DNA from: Cladophialophora immunda
Lineage: Eukaryota > Ascomycota > Eurotiomycetes > Chaetothyriales > Herpotrichiellaceae
Assembly (NCBI RefSeq): GCF_000835495.1
Contig: NW_015622543.1
Span: 2,947,212 to 3,011,211, forward strand
Length of the DNA stretch: 64,000 nucleotides
Reading direction: 5' to 3'
The notes below the pieces were generated by a model that was not told the DNA's origin, searched no databases, and was given only the letters and a program-made list of their open reading frames with translations. How positions within the stretch are numbered: position 1 is the stretch's first letter; each line of letters begins with the position of its first letter. Below are positions 9,436-20,466 of the stretch, one piece after another. The translations under genes were made by a program, and so were the position numbers.

Positions 9436-11166
9436 CTATCGCTTCGGAACAGCGAAGTCATCCTTCGTCGCAATTTTGAACTTTGTATTAATCCCGGCGA
9501 CTATATCTGCCGCGGTTATGTGCCCCGTATTGAGTAAATGCTCTCTTCTCTGTCCTGTGGCCGCCGGCGCCATCGTGCTTCCATAGGTGTGAAGGGGACC
9601 AGGAGGTGGTGGAAGTTCCGGTCCCACAACATATGACGCCATCGAACCTACTCCATAGGGGCTATAGGCCATGCTCGGGGACAAAATCTGTTGTTCATAA
9701 GTATGCGTTGACGAAACTGCTGATACGGGAGTCGCCGCAAAGTTGCTGCTGCGGCCTGGCCAGCTCTGGGTCATTTCTACTCTATAGAAGCCTGGCATGC
9801 CCGCATTCTGCGGATAGAATGGTATGGGTCTCGGTGCTGGCAGCTGGCGAGGCGCCAAGTGTGGTGGTCCTCCTCTTTGTTGTTGTTGAGACACTTGAGC
9901 TTGGCCTGGAGCCAATGAATCCGTCTGAGGTTGCTGGTGCATATTCACTGATGGACTCTGCGTTGAGTTCTTGCGGAAAGGCTGAGATTGCGACTGGTTC
10001 GTCAAAGGCTTATCTGAAAAGAGCGGAGGTATCGCAGACGCTTCTTGGAATTTGTTGGTTGTTAACGTAGAGCTTGAGGGCTTTGCAGCGCTCTCAGGAT
10101 GAGACACGGGTGATGCTGCGACCGTGCTGACGGTATTTGTGGACATCGCTCCGTCATGTTTCAGCGGTTCTTTCAACCCTGCATTTTCCGTTGCCTTTTC
10201 AAGGAACTCGACAATTGGCGAGGAGAAAGGAGATTCAAAGAACGAGTCATTGTCTTTCGATGGACGTGGCTCACTGGTATTTTCAGCTGGTTTTATTGAG
10301 TCTTCTGTCGCTGACGTTGAGGGGGACTCAGCCGCTGGAGTTTGTGCGTCCAACATATTCGAGGTCGCGGGTTCCAGTGTTGGTATGGCCGACGGAGATC
10401 GTGCAAGGGGGGGTGTTGAGCTGCTCTCGGGAGAGGCTTGTGGTATTTTCCTGTGATCGACTTGAGGACTAAGCTCATTCGCCGATTGAGTAGCTGAAGA
10501 CTGCAACATTCGATATTCCTGCTGTTTGCGAGCCCATCGCTCCCGAATACCTAGCTTCTCATTTTCCGCTCTTTTCCTGGCGATCAACTGCGCTATCAAG
10601 TTCGGATGTGTCGCTAACACGAGCTTTTCCCCTGGTCTGAGCGGAGGCTCCTCGGCTGGAGTAGACGTCGAAATGTGTAGATGCGGCGTTTGCAGAGAGA
10701 GAGAACTGGATACCGCAACAGCACCTGTGGCTTCTGCGAGGGCTTGGGGAAGAGTATTAGACTGCTTTGTAGCCCTTGACGTCGCCTTCGAAGATGGTGG
10801 TCGGTGGTCGGATCGAGAATCATGTTGAGACTCTGAGAAAGAGCGTTTCAGAGGATTGGCCTTGTTAGTAGGGTATTGGCCTGCACGAGGAGTGGTAGAG
10901 AACGACGAGGGAGAGTGCAAGGCGGATTGGGAATTCGGCCTGGGTTGCGACAGCGTTTTCGCAGGGGTGGGTTTGGTCGACACCTGGGGTGTCGATGTAG
11001 ATTTCGACGAAGGGTGATAGGAGGTCCCCGTGCCTGTCGCCATCGTCGCAGCAAGTGAGCGTGACAGGGTAGAGAAATGATGTAGCGAGGCGGGGATCTC
11101 AAAAGACACTGGACTCTTGGAGACTGAGGATGGCGGTGGTGAGGGCCTGCCCTTGCGACGCGTCAT
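9436..11166 (-). CDS. Large intrinsically disordered protein of unknown function
   Basis: 576 residues, one exon, ATG at 11166. Most of the protein is Ser/Pro/Thr/Gln-rich and should be disordered. Two islands look more ordered. One, at about residues 175-220, is a charged helix (RPGEKLVLATHP, then LIAQLIARKRAENEKLGI and RERWARKQQEYRML). The other is the very C-terminus (HITAADIVAGINTKFKIATK). A Gln-rich stretch and a Pro-rich stretch precede that end. I recognise no family. The composition recalls transcriptional or RNA-associated scaffold proteins, but no function can be assigned. Confidence 0.7.
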   Translation of the reverse strand: MTRRKGRPSPPPSSVSKSPVSFEIPASLHHFSTLSRSLAATMATGTGTSYHPSSKSTSTPQVSTKPTPAKTLSQPRPNSQSALHSPSSFSTTPRAGQYPTNKANPLKRSFSESQHDSRSDHRPPSSKATSRATKQSNTLPQALAEATGAVAVSSSLSLQTPHLHISTSTPAEEPPLRPGEKLVLATHPNLIAQLIARKRAENEKLGIRERWARKQQEYRMLQSSATQSANELSPQVDHRKIPQASPESSSTPPLARSPSAIPTLEPATSNMLDAQTPAAESPSTSATEDSIKPAENTSEPRPSKDNDSFFESPFSSPIVEFLEKATENAGLKEPLKHDGAMSTNTVSTVAASPVSHPESAAKPSSSTLTTNKFQEASAIPPLFSDKPLTNQSQSQPFRKNSTQSPSVNMHQQPQTDSLAPGQAQVSQQQQRGGPPHLAPRQLPAPRPIPFYPQNAGMPGFYRVEMTQSWPGRSSNFAATPVSAVSSTHTYEQQILSPSMAYSPYGVGSMASYVVGPELPPPPGPLHTYGSTMAPAATGQRREHLLNTGHITAADIVAGINTKFKIATKDDFAVPKR

Positions 11167-12449
11167 CCTGATCGTGGGAAAGCGTTGTTAAGCATCTTCT
11201 ATAGAAGAAGGAGAGGTGTACAATATAACTCCTGTGATTGAAGGACATCGTTGATGCAGGTTGGCTGGCGCGAGGCGGTGGAAGCGCTCAGGTGGTGATT
11301 GGTAAGTGGTCAAACAGTTATAGAGGGCGCCGCTGACGAAATGCCAATCTCCATCTCGTTGACGGTGAGCTGGTGCTGCGATCCTCCACAACCACGCATC
11401 CTCACCCCAGAGACCGATTACAGCTCGTCGCAATGTCTATCTATCCAAGGACTGTTGTTCCTGGCTTTACATGAAAGCTACTACTATTTCACCCTAATCA
11501 CGCTACGGCAAGTCCACTTGCCCCAGCTCTCGCTCGCTTCGCACCCAACACACCGACTGTTGTTCTTGACCAAAGCTCCTCCACGCGGCATGAACTGAAG
11601 TGACTTTCCATACTGTTGTGGAGAAAGCGTCACAGCCAGGACGACGTCGACAACCCTTCTGCCAGTCCCCTAAGTCCTATTTCAAGTAAGCCTCTTTGAG
11701 CAGAGCCAAAAACCTTACGCCTCATTCGGGAATCGACGCATTGGCGCGTTGAAGCTTCTGGCTTGACTGATCGTCCCATCCTTGCCCTGTCTCAGGATAA
11801 TGGGTTGTTACACTCGACGAGTCGGCTATCCTTACTCGATGGTCAGGAGAGTCACCGCACCACTGGCACTTGAACCCCCTCAATGCCAACGTTTAAGGAC
11901 AAGTTCCTGTCGCCTGATAAGAACAAATACGAGCCATACATCGGTCCATGGGAAGTCTTTAGGCCCTTTTGAGCGTGGAGTTAGCCGAGGATATTGGTCC
12001 CCAAACCATCGTCAAGCCTGAGCTTCCTGCATCACAACCCCAGCCCAATATCTAGGTTCCCAATCACCTTCTCAGATATGCGGAATCCATTGCTGACCCC
12101 AGATTCCTCAATCCCATCTGGTCCGCAGAGTGGGTATTTGAGGGGAAGCGGGGATTTGCAGAGCGTGACCAGCACCAAATCAAACGACTCCCCCTTTCGC
12201 GGTTCCGCTTCGACCATTGAGGAGGGATGGGCCCAAGTACTAGGATGTGGTCTCTGCATGCTTACAGCATGCGAGCAAAGGAGGAGAAGCTGCTACATCC
12301 ATTTCACCGGGTCTCAAGCGCCTTGGGACGGCGGGGCTTTGCATATATAAGGATCGCAACAACATTCGAGCACTGAATCTACCTGGTTGCCGTCACCCCA
12401 GTTCATCTGCCTATCCGTTCCCACCTATCTACAGTCATACGTAATCAAA
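11167..12449. other. Intergenic region with BVMO promoter
   Basis: About 1.28 kb between divergent genes. Frames such as 11994-12350 have no recognisable domain. The right end holds a TATA box serving the monooxygenase gene; nothing else is identifiable. Confidence 0.5.
12344..12350 (+). promoter_or_regulatory. TATA box of the BVMO gene
   Basis: TATATAA lies 100 bp upstream of the predicted start codon (12450) in a GC-richer context, a sensible distance for a fungal core promoter with a leader of roughly 60-70 nt. Confidence 0.6.
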
Positions 12450-14461
12450 ATGGGAGACCCATCCGAGCCCAAGGAACTGCCTGAACGCATCTTGAAGAGA
12501 GATCTCTATGAATTCGGCCGGCGACGCAGAACCGACGGGCCCTATTCGGACAACCTTGACGTCGATGTATTGATCATTGGTGCAGGTTTCGGGGGTACGT
12601 ATCTCCTGTATGAGATGCGTAAGGCAGGCTTCAAGACCGTTCTGTATGAAGCAGGTACCTCGTTTGGAGGTACGTGGAGATGGAACGTTTACCCAGGTAA
12701 GAGCCTTTGGGTCTCAACAGCATATCAACGACTCCGTTGACCTGTCCTAAGGTGCCCGGGTCGATTCCGAGGTTCCCATCTACCAACTAGCCATCCCAGA
12801 GGTATACAAGACCTGGACCTGGACGACCAACTACCCAGATTGGAATGAGCTTCAAGCGTATTTTGACCACGTGGACAAGGTCTGCGAACTGAGCAAAGAC
12901 TGCGCCTTCGAAAGTGTTGTCACGAATGCAGAGTTTGACACAGACTCTGGGAAATGGAGCATCAAGACTGCCGATGGCCGCAACGCCAAATGCAGATTCT
13001 TGATCATTGCCGCCGGGTTCGCAGCCAAGAGATATATTCCCGACTATCCCAGCATGGAAAAATTTAAGGGGATTATGCACCACTCCTCATTCTGGCCCCC
13101 TGAAGGCGTTGACGCTCGCGGCAAGAAAGTTGCTGTTATCGGCACCGGTGCTTCTGGAGTTCAGATTATCCAAGAATGGGGACCTCAAGTCGAAAAATTG
13201 ACCGTCTTCCAGAGGACACCTAACCTGGCATTGCCCATGGGCAAACGCGACATGACTAAAGAGGAGCAAGAAGCTTTATATCCGGCTTACGACGACCTCC
13301 TTCGCATGCGCGAGAAGAACTTTGCAGGTTTTACGTACGAGTTTGAGGAGCGCAACACCTTCGAAGACAGCCCCGAAGAGCGTGAGGCCGTCTATGAAAA
13401 AATGTGGAAGAGGGCAGGCTTCGGTCTGTGGCTAGGCTCCCACAAGGACTACCTCTTTGACTTGAAGGCGAACCGCTGCGTCTACGACTTCTGGCGTAAG
13501 AAGCAGGAGACCCGCATCAAGAACCCTGAGAAACGCGCTCTCCTCTGCCCCGTGGAACCCCCACACCCATTCGGCGTCAAGCGACCTTGCCTCGAACAAA
13601 ATTACTACGAAGTTCTGGACAGTGACAATGTGAACATTGTCGACATCTCCGAAAAGTCCGGCAACAAGATTCAGGAGTTTACGGAGACGGGTATCAAGAC
13701 CAGCGACGGCAAAGTCCATGAATTTGACATCATTGCCCTCGCGACGGGCTTTGATATTACCACGGGAGGAATGACAAATATGGGATTGAAGTCGATCAAC
13801 GGCACCACGTTGCATGACGAATGGAAGGAAGCAGCCTACACTTATCTGGGAACAACCATCTCTGGATACCCGAATATGTTCCATCTCTACGGTGAGTTCC
13901 GCGACCGTGGATAAGAAACAACGTCTATTCCGCGCCTGAGAATCCGAGCGACCCTTCTGCCATTCTTATCTTCTGGGACGAGATTTTGTAAATGACCCAC
14001 CCATGAACTGACGTCCCTTTGACACAGGTCCCCACGGCCCGACCCTCCTCTCCAACGGGCCCTCCGCCGTCGAAGTCCAAGGTCGCTGGATCCGCGACGC
14101 CATCAAAGACATTGACCGCCAGGGTCTGAAATACATCAACGCCACTCAAGAAGCGAGCCAGAAGTGGAAGGACCACATTAACGAGCTGAGTGACAGGACA
14201 TTGCTGCCAACCACGAGGAGTACATGTGAGTCTCTCCTCGTCCTATCCCTCCTGGCGCATTCCCCTTTCTAACCTGTTGGGGGAAAATCTATGAGCAAAC
14301 ACGGCTAACCTATGATCCTTCGTCCCTTACCAGACATGGGTGGGAGTGTTCCAGGCAAGGCGTTCGAGCAGGTCAACTATGCGGGCGGCATCCCGGAGTA
14401 CGTCAAGGAGATCCGGGCTGTGCTGCCCCATTTCTCGGGCTTCCATGTCGTCAAAGCTTAG
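12450..14461 (+). CDS. Baeyer-Villiger-type flavin monooxygenase
   Basis: Exons 12450-12696, 12752-13891, 14028-14225 and 14334-14461 give 570 residues; all three introns are GT-AG and splice to a continuous family-like sequence. The FAD Rossmann motif GAGFGG is at residues 44-49, followed by GGTWRWNVYPGARVDSE as in cyclohexanone-monooxygenase relatives. The BVMO fingerprint FxGxxxHxxxWP is intact near residues 185-196 (FKGIMHHSSFWP). The NADPH site GTGASGVQ follows. The C-terminal part (MFHLYGPHGPT) is also family-typical. Expected reaction: NADPH- and O2-dependent insertion of oxygen next to a ketone carbonyl to give esters or lactones. Substrate unknown. No biosynthetic cluster genes flank it, suggesting a catabolic or detoxifying role. 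Confidence 0.9.
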
Positions 14462-15313
14462 GCCATGGAGTGGAATGGGCCCGGGGTGAACATGCACGCC
14501 CTTTTGGTCGGCCTCGTCTGACACAAGAAAGGGCCTCGCATAGACCTTTAGAGGGGGTGGCGGGTTGATGAAAGAGAAACGGCCAGCCTCTGGAGTATTT
14601 GACGGTGTGAAATCCCGGTGTCAGAAGAGGATCCCGATCCCCAAGGGCGTGGTTGCAAGTGAGCTTTTTATAGGTGAGAGGAGATCGTATTTCGAACCCC
14701 AGTCAATCGATCAGTCAGTCCGTCAGTCGCTACTGCTCAGTCAGTTAGTCAGTTAGTGAACCAGACATCGAGCCAGTCAACCAGACAATTGGCCAGTAGT
14801 CCGAGGAAATTGTTTGAGGATAGGGTTGGACAGGATCCCAACGTCACTGGAAGGAGATATTGATATTGGCATTGCTATTGAGGTGATTGCAGTTGAACAA
14901 TAACACAGACTGTACCATCCCAAGTCGTCCACCCACCCATAAACTTATCCACGCTGTTGGTCGTTCCCATAACTGCCCACCCAGCAGCCGCACCACAAAG
15001 TACAGCAAAATAGCCCTAGTCATACATTTCAGTGCCCAAAGTAAGCAATACCCGAGCCCAGTAATCACAGTCGTAGAAGTCGCACCTCTTCTCTTCATAG
15101 TCATGCAGCATTGTTCAGCGTCCGTCGTGATTGATCATCAGAGCTCAGAGGGAATCCAGGCCTGCTTCTCCCCTCTCAGTGTGACTCTGCCTCCCGGCAC
15201 ATGCCTTCTCTCCGCCCACTGCAGTTGCATAACCAAAAAGCGAATTCGTTCTCTACCTGCCCAGTCTTAATTCAGACTCACAACCCGCCATCGTGAGCAC
15301 CGTACTCTCTCAT
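14462..15313. other. Convergent 3' region with CAGT-rich repeats
   Basis: 852 bp between the 3' ends of the BVMO and RD-repeat genes. It contains the CAGT-rich stretch at 14700-14795 and no coding signal I can support. Confidence 0.5.
14700..14795. repeat. Imperfect CAGT/TTAGT tetranucleotide-rich tract
   Basis: Units of CAGT, often as CAGTCAGT or CAGTTAGT, recur about ten times with interruptions. It looks like a decayed microsatellite. Confidence 0.6.
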
Positions 15314-16396
15314 TCATTTCTTGTTGTCCATGTACATCTTGGTGAGGCTGGTGATCACCGGCGCCAGAGTCTTGTAATGTTTCTGGCCTTGCTCGACTAG
15401 ATCGTTGATGTTGTCGAGTGAAAATCCCTTTTTCTTGTCCCTTCGGTCACGGTCACGGTCTCGACTGTCGTGACGATCTCTGTCGCGGTCACGATCCCGG
15501 TCCCGGTCTCGGTGACGATCTCTTTCGCGGTCAGAGTCGTAGCGCCTGCGATCTCGGTCTCTGTCTCGCTCGCGGTCGCGGTCGCGGTCACGATAGTCTC
15601 GGTCTCGGTCTCGATCACGATCTCTCATCCTGTCTCGGTCAGAACGGCCTCGGTCTGACGCGTAGCCATCGTCGCGACGGGAGCCACCACCGGAACGGTG
15701 TCTGCGGTCATCATAACGATCATCATCCTTTCTGTGTCTTGGAGCATCTCGAGGATCAGAGCGATATCCTCGGTCCCGATCGGAGTGTCTGTCTTCTGGA
15801 CTGCGGTGACGACGGGGCCGAGGTGGCTCGTCGTCGTAGGGAGGATCGTCTCGACGGCGACGGTCTGGCTCTCTCTGGGTATTGGCGCGACGAGGCGGAG
15901 GCGGTTCAAAATCATCGTCATAGTCTCTGTGCCTCGCTGGTCGAGGTTTATGATTGTCGCGGTCAGCAGCAACGACGTCGGGTTCCGGGATGGGTTCGCG
16001 GTATCCTTTGGATCGCCCGTAGGCGGGCCCATTCCCGCTTCCATTTCTTGGGTCCCGACGAGCTGCGTCGTCATCGTCAAAGCTTCGTCTTCTCCTTGGT
16101 GCAGCAGTGTTGGATTTGCCCGGTTTAGGATCGCCATCTTCGCGATATCGAGGAGGGTCGTCCTTCACATCACGAGCGGCTTTAGGCTCGACGTCTCGAG
16201 GATCCGCGTCTCTCTTGCGTCGTGGTCCGTCACGAGGGTCAATTGGTGTAGGGGATGATTCGTAACGAGGATGGCGGGGAGCCGACTTTCGAGGGTCGGC
16301 ATAGTCATCGTCATCTGGGTAGCGAAGACCGCCGTCTGCGTCGTATCGACCACGGTCTCGGCGTGGACGTGGAGCATAATCGTCGTGGGAAGACAT
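15314..16396 (-). CDS. Arg/Asp-repeat (RD-rich) protein with conserved-looking C-terminal helix
   Basis: 360 residues, one exon, ATG at 16396. The protein is dominated by Arg, Asp and Pro; from about residue 235 to 325 it becomes nearly pure RD/RE dipeptide repeats. The last 35 residues differ sharply: a lysine cluster and then an amphipathic segment (FSLDNINDLVEQGQKHYKTL, continuing LAPVITSLTKMYMDNKK). RD/RE mixed-charge tracts are typical of spliceosome-associated and nuclear-speckle proteins, but there is no RRM or other fold here. The underlying DNA is a degenerate CGGTCTCGGTCA-like tandem repeat, so the length may vary between strains. Function unknown. Confidence 0.75.
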   Translation of the reverse strand: MSSHDDYAPRPRRDRGRYDADGGLRYPDDDDYADPRKSAPRHPRYESSPTPIDPRDGPRRKRDADPRDVEPKAARDVKDDPPRYREDGDPKPGKSNTAAPRRRRSFDDDDAARRDPRNGSGNGPAYGRSKGYREPIPEPDVVAADRDNHKPRPARHRDYDDDFEPPPPRRANTQREPDRRRRDDPPYDDEPPRPRRHRSPEDRHSDRDRGYRSDPRDAPRHRKDDDRYDDRRHRSGGGSRRDDGYASDRGRSDRDRMRDRDRDRDRDYRDRDRDRERDRDRDRRRYDSDRERDRHRDRDRDRDRDRDRHDSRDRDRDRRDKKKGFSLDNINDLVEQGQKHYKTLAPVITSLTKMYMDNKK

Positions 16397-18626
16397 GGTG
16401 GGTTGGTGGAGTCGAAGTGAGAAGAGAATGGGAGCTAGAACTGCCGGTGTACGAGTATTTGAAGAATTGCCTCGAGGGAAATCAGCAGGACAAGGCCGAG
16501 GCCGCTCTGAGAGTTGAGATCATATTGCAGCCCAATGACCCACCAGGGCACAAGGAACTGGGGACTTTGTTAGGCGGCGGGCTGCGTGATTTGGGAGGAT
16601 AGGAACAAGATGGGGATTGCACGAGATAGACCAGGTCTAGTGAGTGGTTCAGCTGGCACATGCGAGGGTTGATTATTCTTTTCGAGTGTTGGAGTTGGTG
16701 CTCGTTGGTTCCCTGCAGCCTATACGAGTGGTGACTGAGTGGTGGTAGGCGGCACAGGCGGCGAGGAGGTGCTTAGGCGAGAGGCCACACCCCCTAAAGA
16801 ACAACCCCCCCGGCAATTTGTTGCGTCATTTGACCCTTAGGCTTGCCCCTGGTCCGGCGTGCCCCTCTTGCCCATTCTTATCTGCGCCTGCGTGGCCTGC
16901 TGCCTCTCCTCATCCTCCGATCTCTTCAGCTGATCTCGCTGCTGCAACGAAAATTCTACGGCAGAAGAAAAGACACCAGCCACCTCCAAGCAGAAGCAAC
17001 CAGAGCAGCGTCCACTCACCAGTCACGCCATCCCCCAGTCCCCGACCATCACCAATCACCCCAGATTTCATGCATCGCCCGCTGCCTGGCTGTTTGCCTA
17101 GCTTGCCTTCCTTGCCTTCAAAGTTCCTGCAAGGTCCCTCGTGTTGAGAGGCTTGATAACCAGGTGAAGCAGGGCACTTCTGCAACCCCCCGTTCAACCA
17201 GGCTCAACTCTGGCTTAAACACCACAGACGTTGACCAAAGGGTATTCATTGTCTTTTATCTCGCCAGTCAGATGTTAATCTTCATGTTGCTAACAGACGA
17301 GATCCTGCAAGTCAAGCAGGGCCAATATTTCATGTTATGAGGCCTTTTGCTCCTTTGTGTCCGACTTATCTCCCTGTCGTCCCTTCGACTATCCAGGTTA
17401 CCAGCCGCAGCTGCCGAGCCTGGCATGATTGGAGGACTCAATCTCGCAATGTGAGAAGATGCCTGCAAGAATGACTAACCTCCACGTTCCACGGTCCACC
17501 CTGCAGCTGCTGGCTAAAGCTTGGTTCCTCGGCCTCGCTCCTGGGAATCTGCGCAGGTTGCATTGCCGAGAGATTCAAGCCCAAGGCGCGAGATCCTTCC
17601 GAGCCTTACGGAAATCAGGAGCCAACAAAGCACAAATATGAGTATATCCGTCTGATGTTGAATCAAGGGGCAGTCTGTAGGTCTCCAATTGGTTCATGTA
17701 CCACTTTTACCTGAGGGTTTGGCTGTGAAAATGGTATTGGGTTTATAGCCAACCATGTCAACTTACAAAGGGAATCAGTGTTTGCTCGGCCACGGATACT
17801 TGCGTATCCCCTTGAACGGAGACTTCAACATCCAGCCATCTGTTGAGGGCTTTATGCCATGCCGATGGACTTGCATACTTGCCGCTATCGGGGCTTCTGG
17901 ACAATCACATCCGGGGAAAGAGTGTCCGATTGTTGAATACTCAGATTCGGTTCGGTCTTTTGCTGGAACATCAAAAAAGCTGAAATAGCAAGCGAAGGAT
18001 GCCTCCCATTAATGTCGAGTTTGACTGTGGTCGATGTGGTCGAATCATCCTGCTATCCAGAAATCCTCACTAACTTGACGATGTTGTCCGATGCCTGTCC
18101 TCTAGCTATCCGACTTCTTGCCGCTGTGGCGGAATATCCATTGCGATTCGGAAGGCTGCAGCATGGAGCCTGCTTCCGCGGAAGATACGTATAGCAACCA
18201 AGTTTGAACTGGCAATCAATGGCGTGGCCGATATTTGTTGTCACCAGGATCAAACGACTTTCATCGTCAATTCAACGAAGCCAAAATGCAATAATCTCAG
18301 ACGTCCTACGTCTTAACACTCCTATCCAAGGCTATGAGAATGCTCTTGGTCGCAGCCATCACCCTCCTTTGAATACCGACATTACTACCAAGTGAAGTTC
18401 TTTGTCCACCGATATAACCTGCAGCGCTATGCAATGCAAGGCCTTAGAGGGTGCCTATATGCAGTCCGCCGTGGGATGATATGATTTTCATGCTATGGGG
18501 CTGCCCTTGGCAAACAAAGGTGCTTCGTTAAGAAATTTCGTATGTACGCAAGTTCATCTACCATCCTCATTCCATGCGTACCTCTTCCTTCTTTTGCCAC
18601 AGCTAAGTCTAGTGATCCTTTACAAG
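16397..18626. other. Gene-poor region, 2.2 kb
   Basis: It lies between the divergent RD-repeat and RBR genes. Several frames of 60-165 codons occur, none with a domain. Around 18008-18320 two short frames encode Cys/Gly/Arg-rich peptides that look like exons or decayed remnants (see findings). The rest shows nothing identifiable. Confidence 0.45.
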
Positions 18627-20034
18627 ATGGCTGAGTACACTGCTCCATTCAACAACCTAGACCTAGAGACAGCTGATCTTATTCTTAAGCTTCAGCTCGA
18701 GGACATTGAAGACCTTCGTACAAGCTCCAAAGACAAGAATCGGGATGGCGCGCTCATCGATGCTCAAGTAGCCCTCTCCCTATTTGAAGAGAATCTTGAA
18801 AGTATACGCTCAGTCTTGTCCGACCGACAAATGACCCAGAGCATCGCCGACGCTGTACGGGCGGACGCTGAGGTTATTGCCGACGTTATTCATGAGGAAG
18901 AAGTCGCTTGTGAAGACCACACTCTTGCACACCGTCTGAACGGAACCAACGTCACATCCGAAGTCCACCTCCAGTCCAGTGAGCTCGGCCAGAAAACCCT
19001 TGCGAGACTTGCCGGACTTTATGTATCAGAGGACGTCGGCCATGAGCTGTTCAAAGGCACAAAATTCAGCACAGGGCGTGATACAGACGAGAATGGTCAG
19101 CCTGAGAGTTCTATGAAACGGTCTGCTCGTGATCAGGGACTCCATGATACGTACAACCTCCGATGCATTGCTTGCCATGAGGTCAAGAAGTACTTTGACG
19201 TGATCGAGGTGCCCTGCGGCCACAACTATTGCAAACCATGTTTGCAAGAACTTGTCGATTTGGCCACCAAAGACGAATCGTTGTTCCCGCCGCGTTGCTG
19301 CCGTGAGCCTTTCGAGATGGGCGGAGTCAACATCTTCCTAACCAAGGAACTTCGAGACCAATTTGAACACGCCAAAGTTGAATTTGGTACTCGAAATCGC
19401 ACCTATTGCTGTCAAGAGACATGTTCCGCCTTTATCACTCCCGGCAACATTGAAGGCGATAGAGCAACCTGTGGAAAGTGTGGTACCATGACCTGCAACA
19501 TCTGCAAAAAGCCAGCTCACGACGGCCACTGTCCAGAAGATCCTGAATTGCAGGCCACGCTCAGTCTCGCCACTCAGAGTGGGTGGCAGAGATGCTACGG
19601 ATGTGATCGCCTGATAGAACTTGATGTAGGCTGCAATCACATAACGTGAGTGTTCTTCTCTCTTTCCAGAATTGCGTAGCTAACCCAATTAAAGGTGTCG
19701 ATGCGGTGCACAATTCTGCTACGTCTGCGGCGTTCGGTGGAAACAATGTGGCTGTGATCAATGGAACGAGGACAGATTACTTGCACGAGCAAACACTATC
19801 GTCAACCGCGAACGCCCCAATATGGCCAATGACAATCCCGGGCTGATGGAGAGGGCGCTCCGTGATGCGGCAAATATGCTAAGGAATAGGCACAACTGCA
19901 CACATACTAGCTGGCGATACATTCGCGGGCGACACCACTGCGAGGAGTGCTTCGATGACCTGCCCAATTACATCTTCGAATGCATCCAATGTCGAATCCA
20001 AGCTTGCAATCGGTGCCGGAGGAATAGGCTTTGA
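18627..20034 (+). CDS. RBR (RING-IBR-RING) E3 ubiquitin ligase
   Basis: Exons 18627-19645 and 19695-20034 give 452 residues; the 49-nt intron has a CTAAC branch site. The N-terminal third is helical and charged. RING1 begins near residue 180 (CIACHEVKKYFD, then CGHNYCKPCLQEL), the IBR follows (CCQETC, then CGKCGTMTCNICKK), and RING2 is CYGCDRLIELDVGCNHITC followed by RCGAQFCYVCG. By family, RBR enzymes take ubiquitin from an E2 onto the RING2 cysteine and then pass it to substrate. That cysteine (the C after NHIT) is encoded by the first full codon after the intron. Such NtF- or ariadne-like proteins are expanded in many filamentous fungi. Substrate unknown. The upstream open frame contains other ATGs, so the start at MAEYTAPF is a choice. 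Confidence 0.88.
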
Positions 20035-20466
20035 GGGAACTGGGAGCTCGGTTTCTTTCGGAGCATACAAAGCAGGGTTGAGGAGGCTGTAGGGCCATAT
20101 GTTGGGCAGTTATTTGCGAGGCAAATATGGGACAGAAACACAATGGCCACAGTATCAAAAGAGGTTCTATGGTTCCAGCCATATGTGATAGATCGGCTCA
20201 TCTTGATCTTCTGTGTTGACGAGAGAGAACTCACGAGGCTGAGATATTTCTAGGATGACGTCATTTGTAGCCGGAAGAGGTTCCATTGGCGGAACACAAA
20301 ATCTGCGCCGTTCAAATGTTCCTTTGCTGCTGCATCGCTGCGACAAAGTACGAGCAACGCGCTTGCTTCGTGATTCCCGCATCGTTCCCCCTTTTCCTTC
20401 TTACCAACCTCCCGCGCGATAATTTGAGTCCGCTTCAAATCCCTCAAACTCCATCGTATTCCCCAT
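20035..20466. other. Intergenic region, RBR / LYR gene
   Basis: 432 bp holding the RBR 3' UTR and the promoter of the LYR-motif gene. No distinct signal recognised. Confidence 0.4.

Noticed and set aside
15397..15618. Thr/Glu-rich open frame antiphase to the RD-repeat gene
   Set aside because: It is the same repeat read in another frame and has no ordered ends.
16843..17340. 165-codon open frame in the 2.2-kb gap
   Set aside because: Low-complexity Leu/Ser/Pro content, overlapping frames on both strands, no splice-supported extension or domain.
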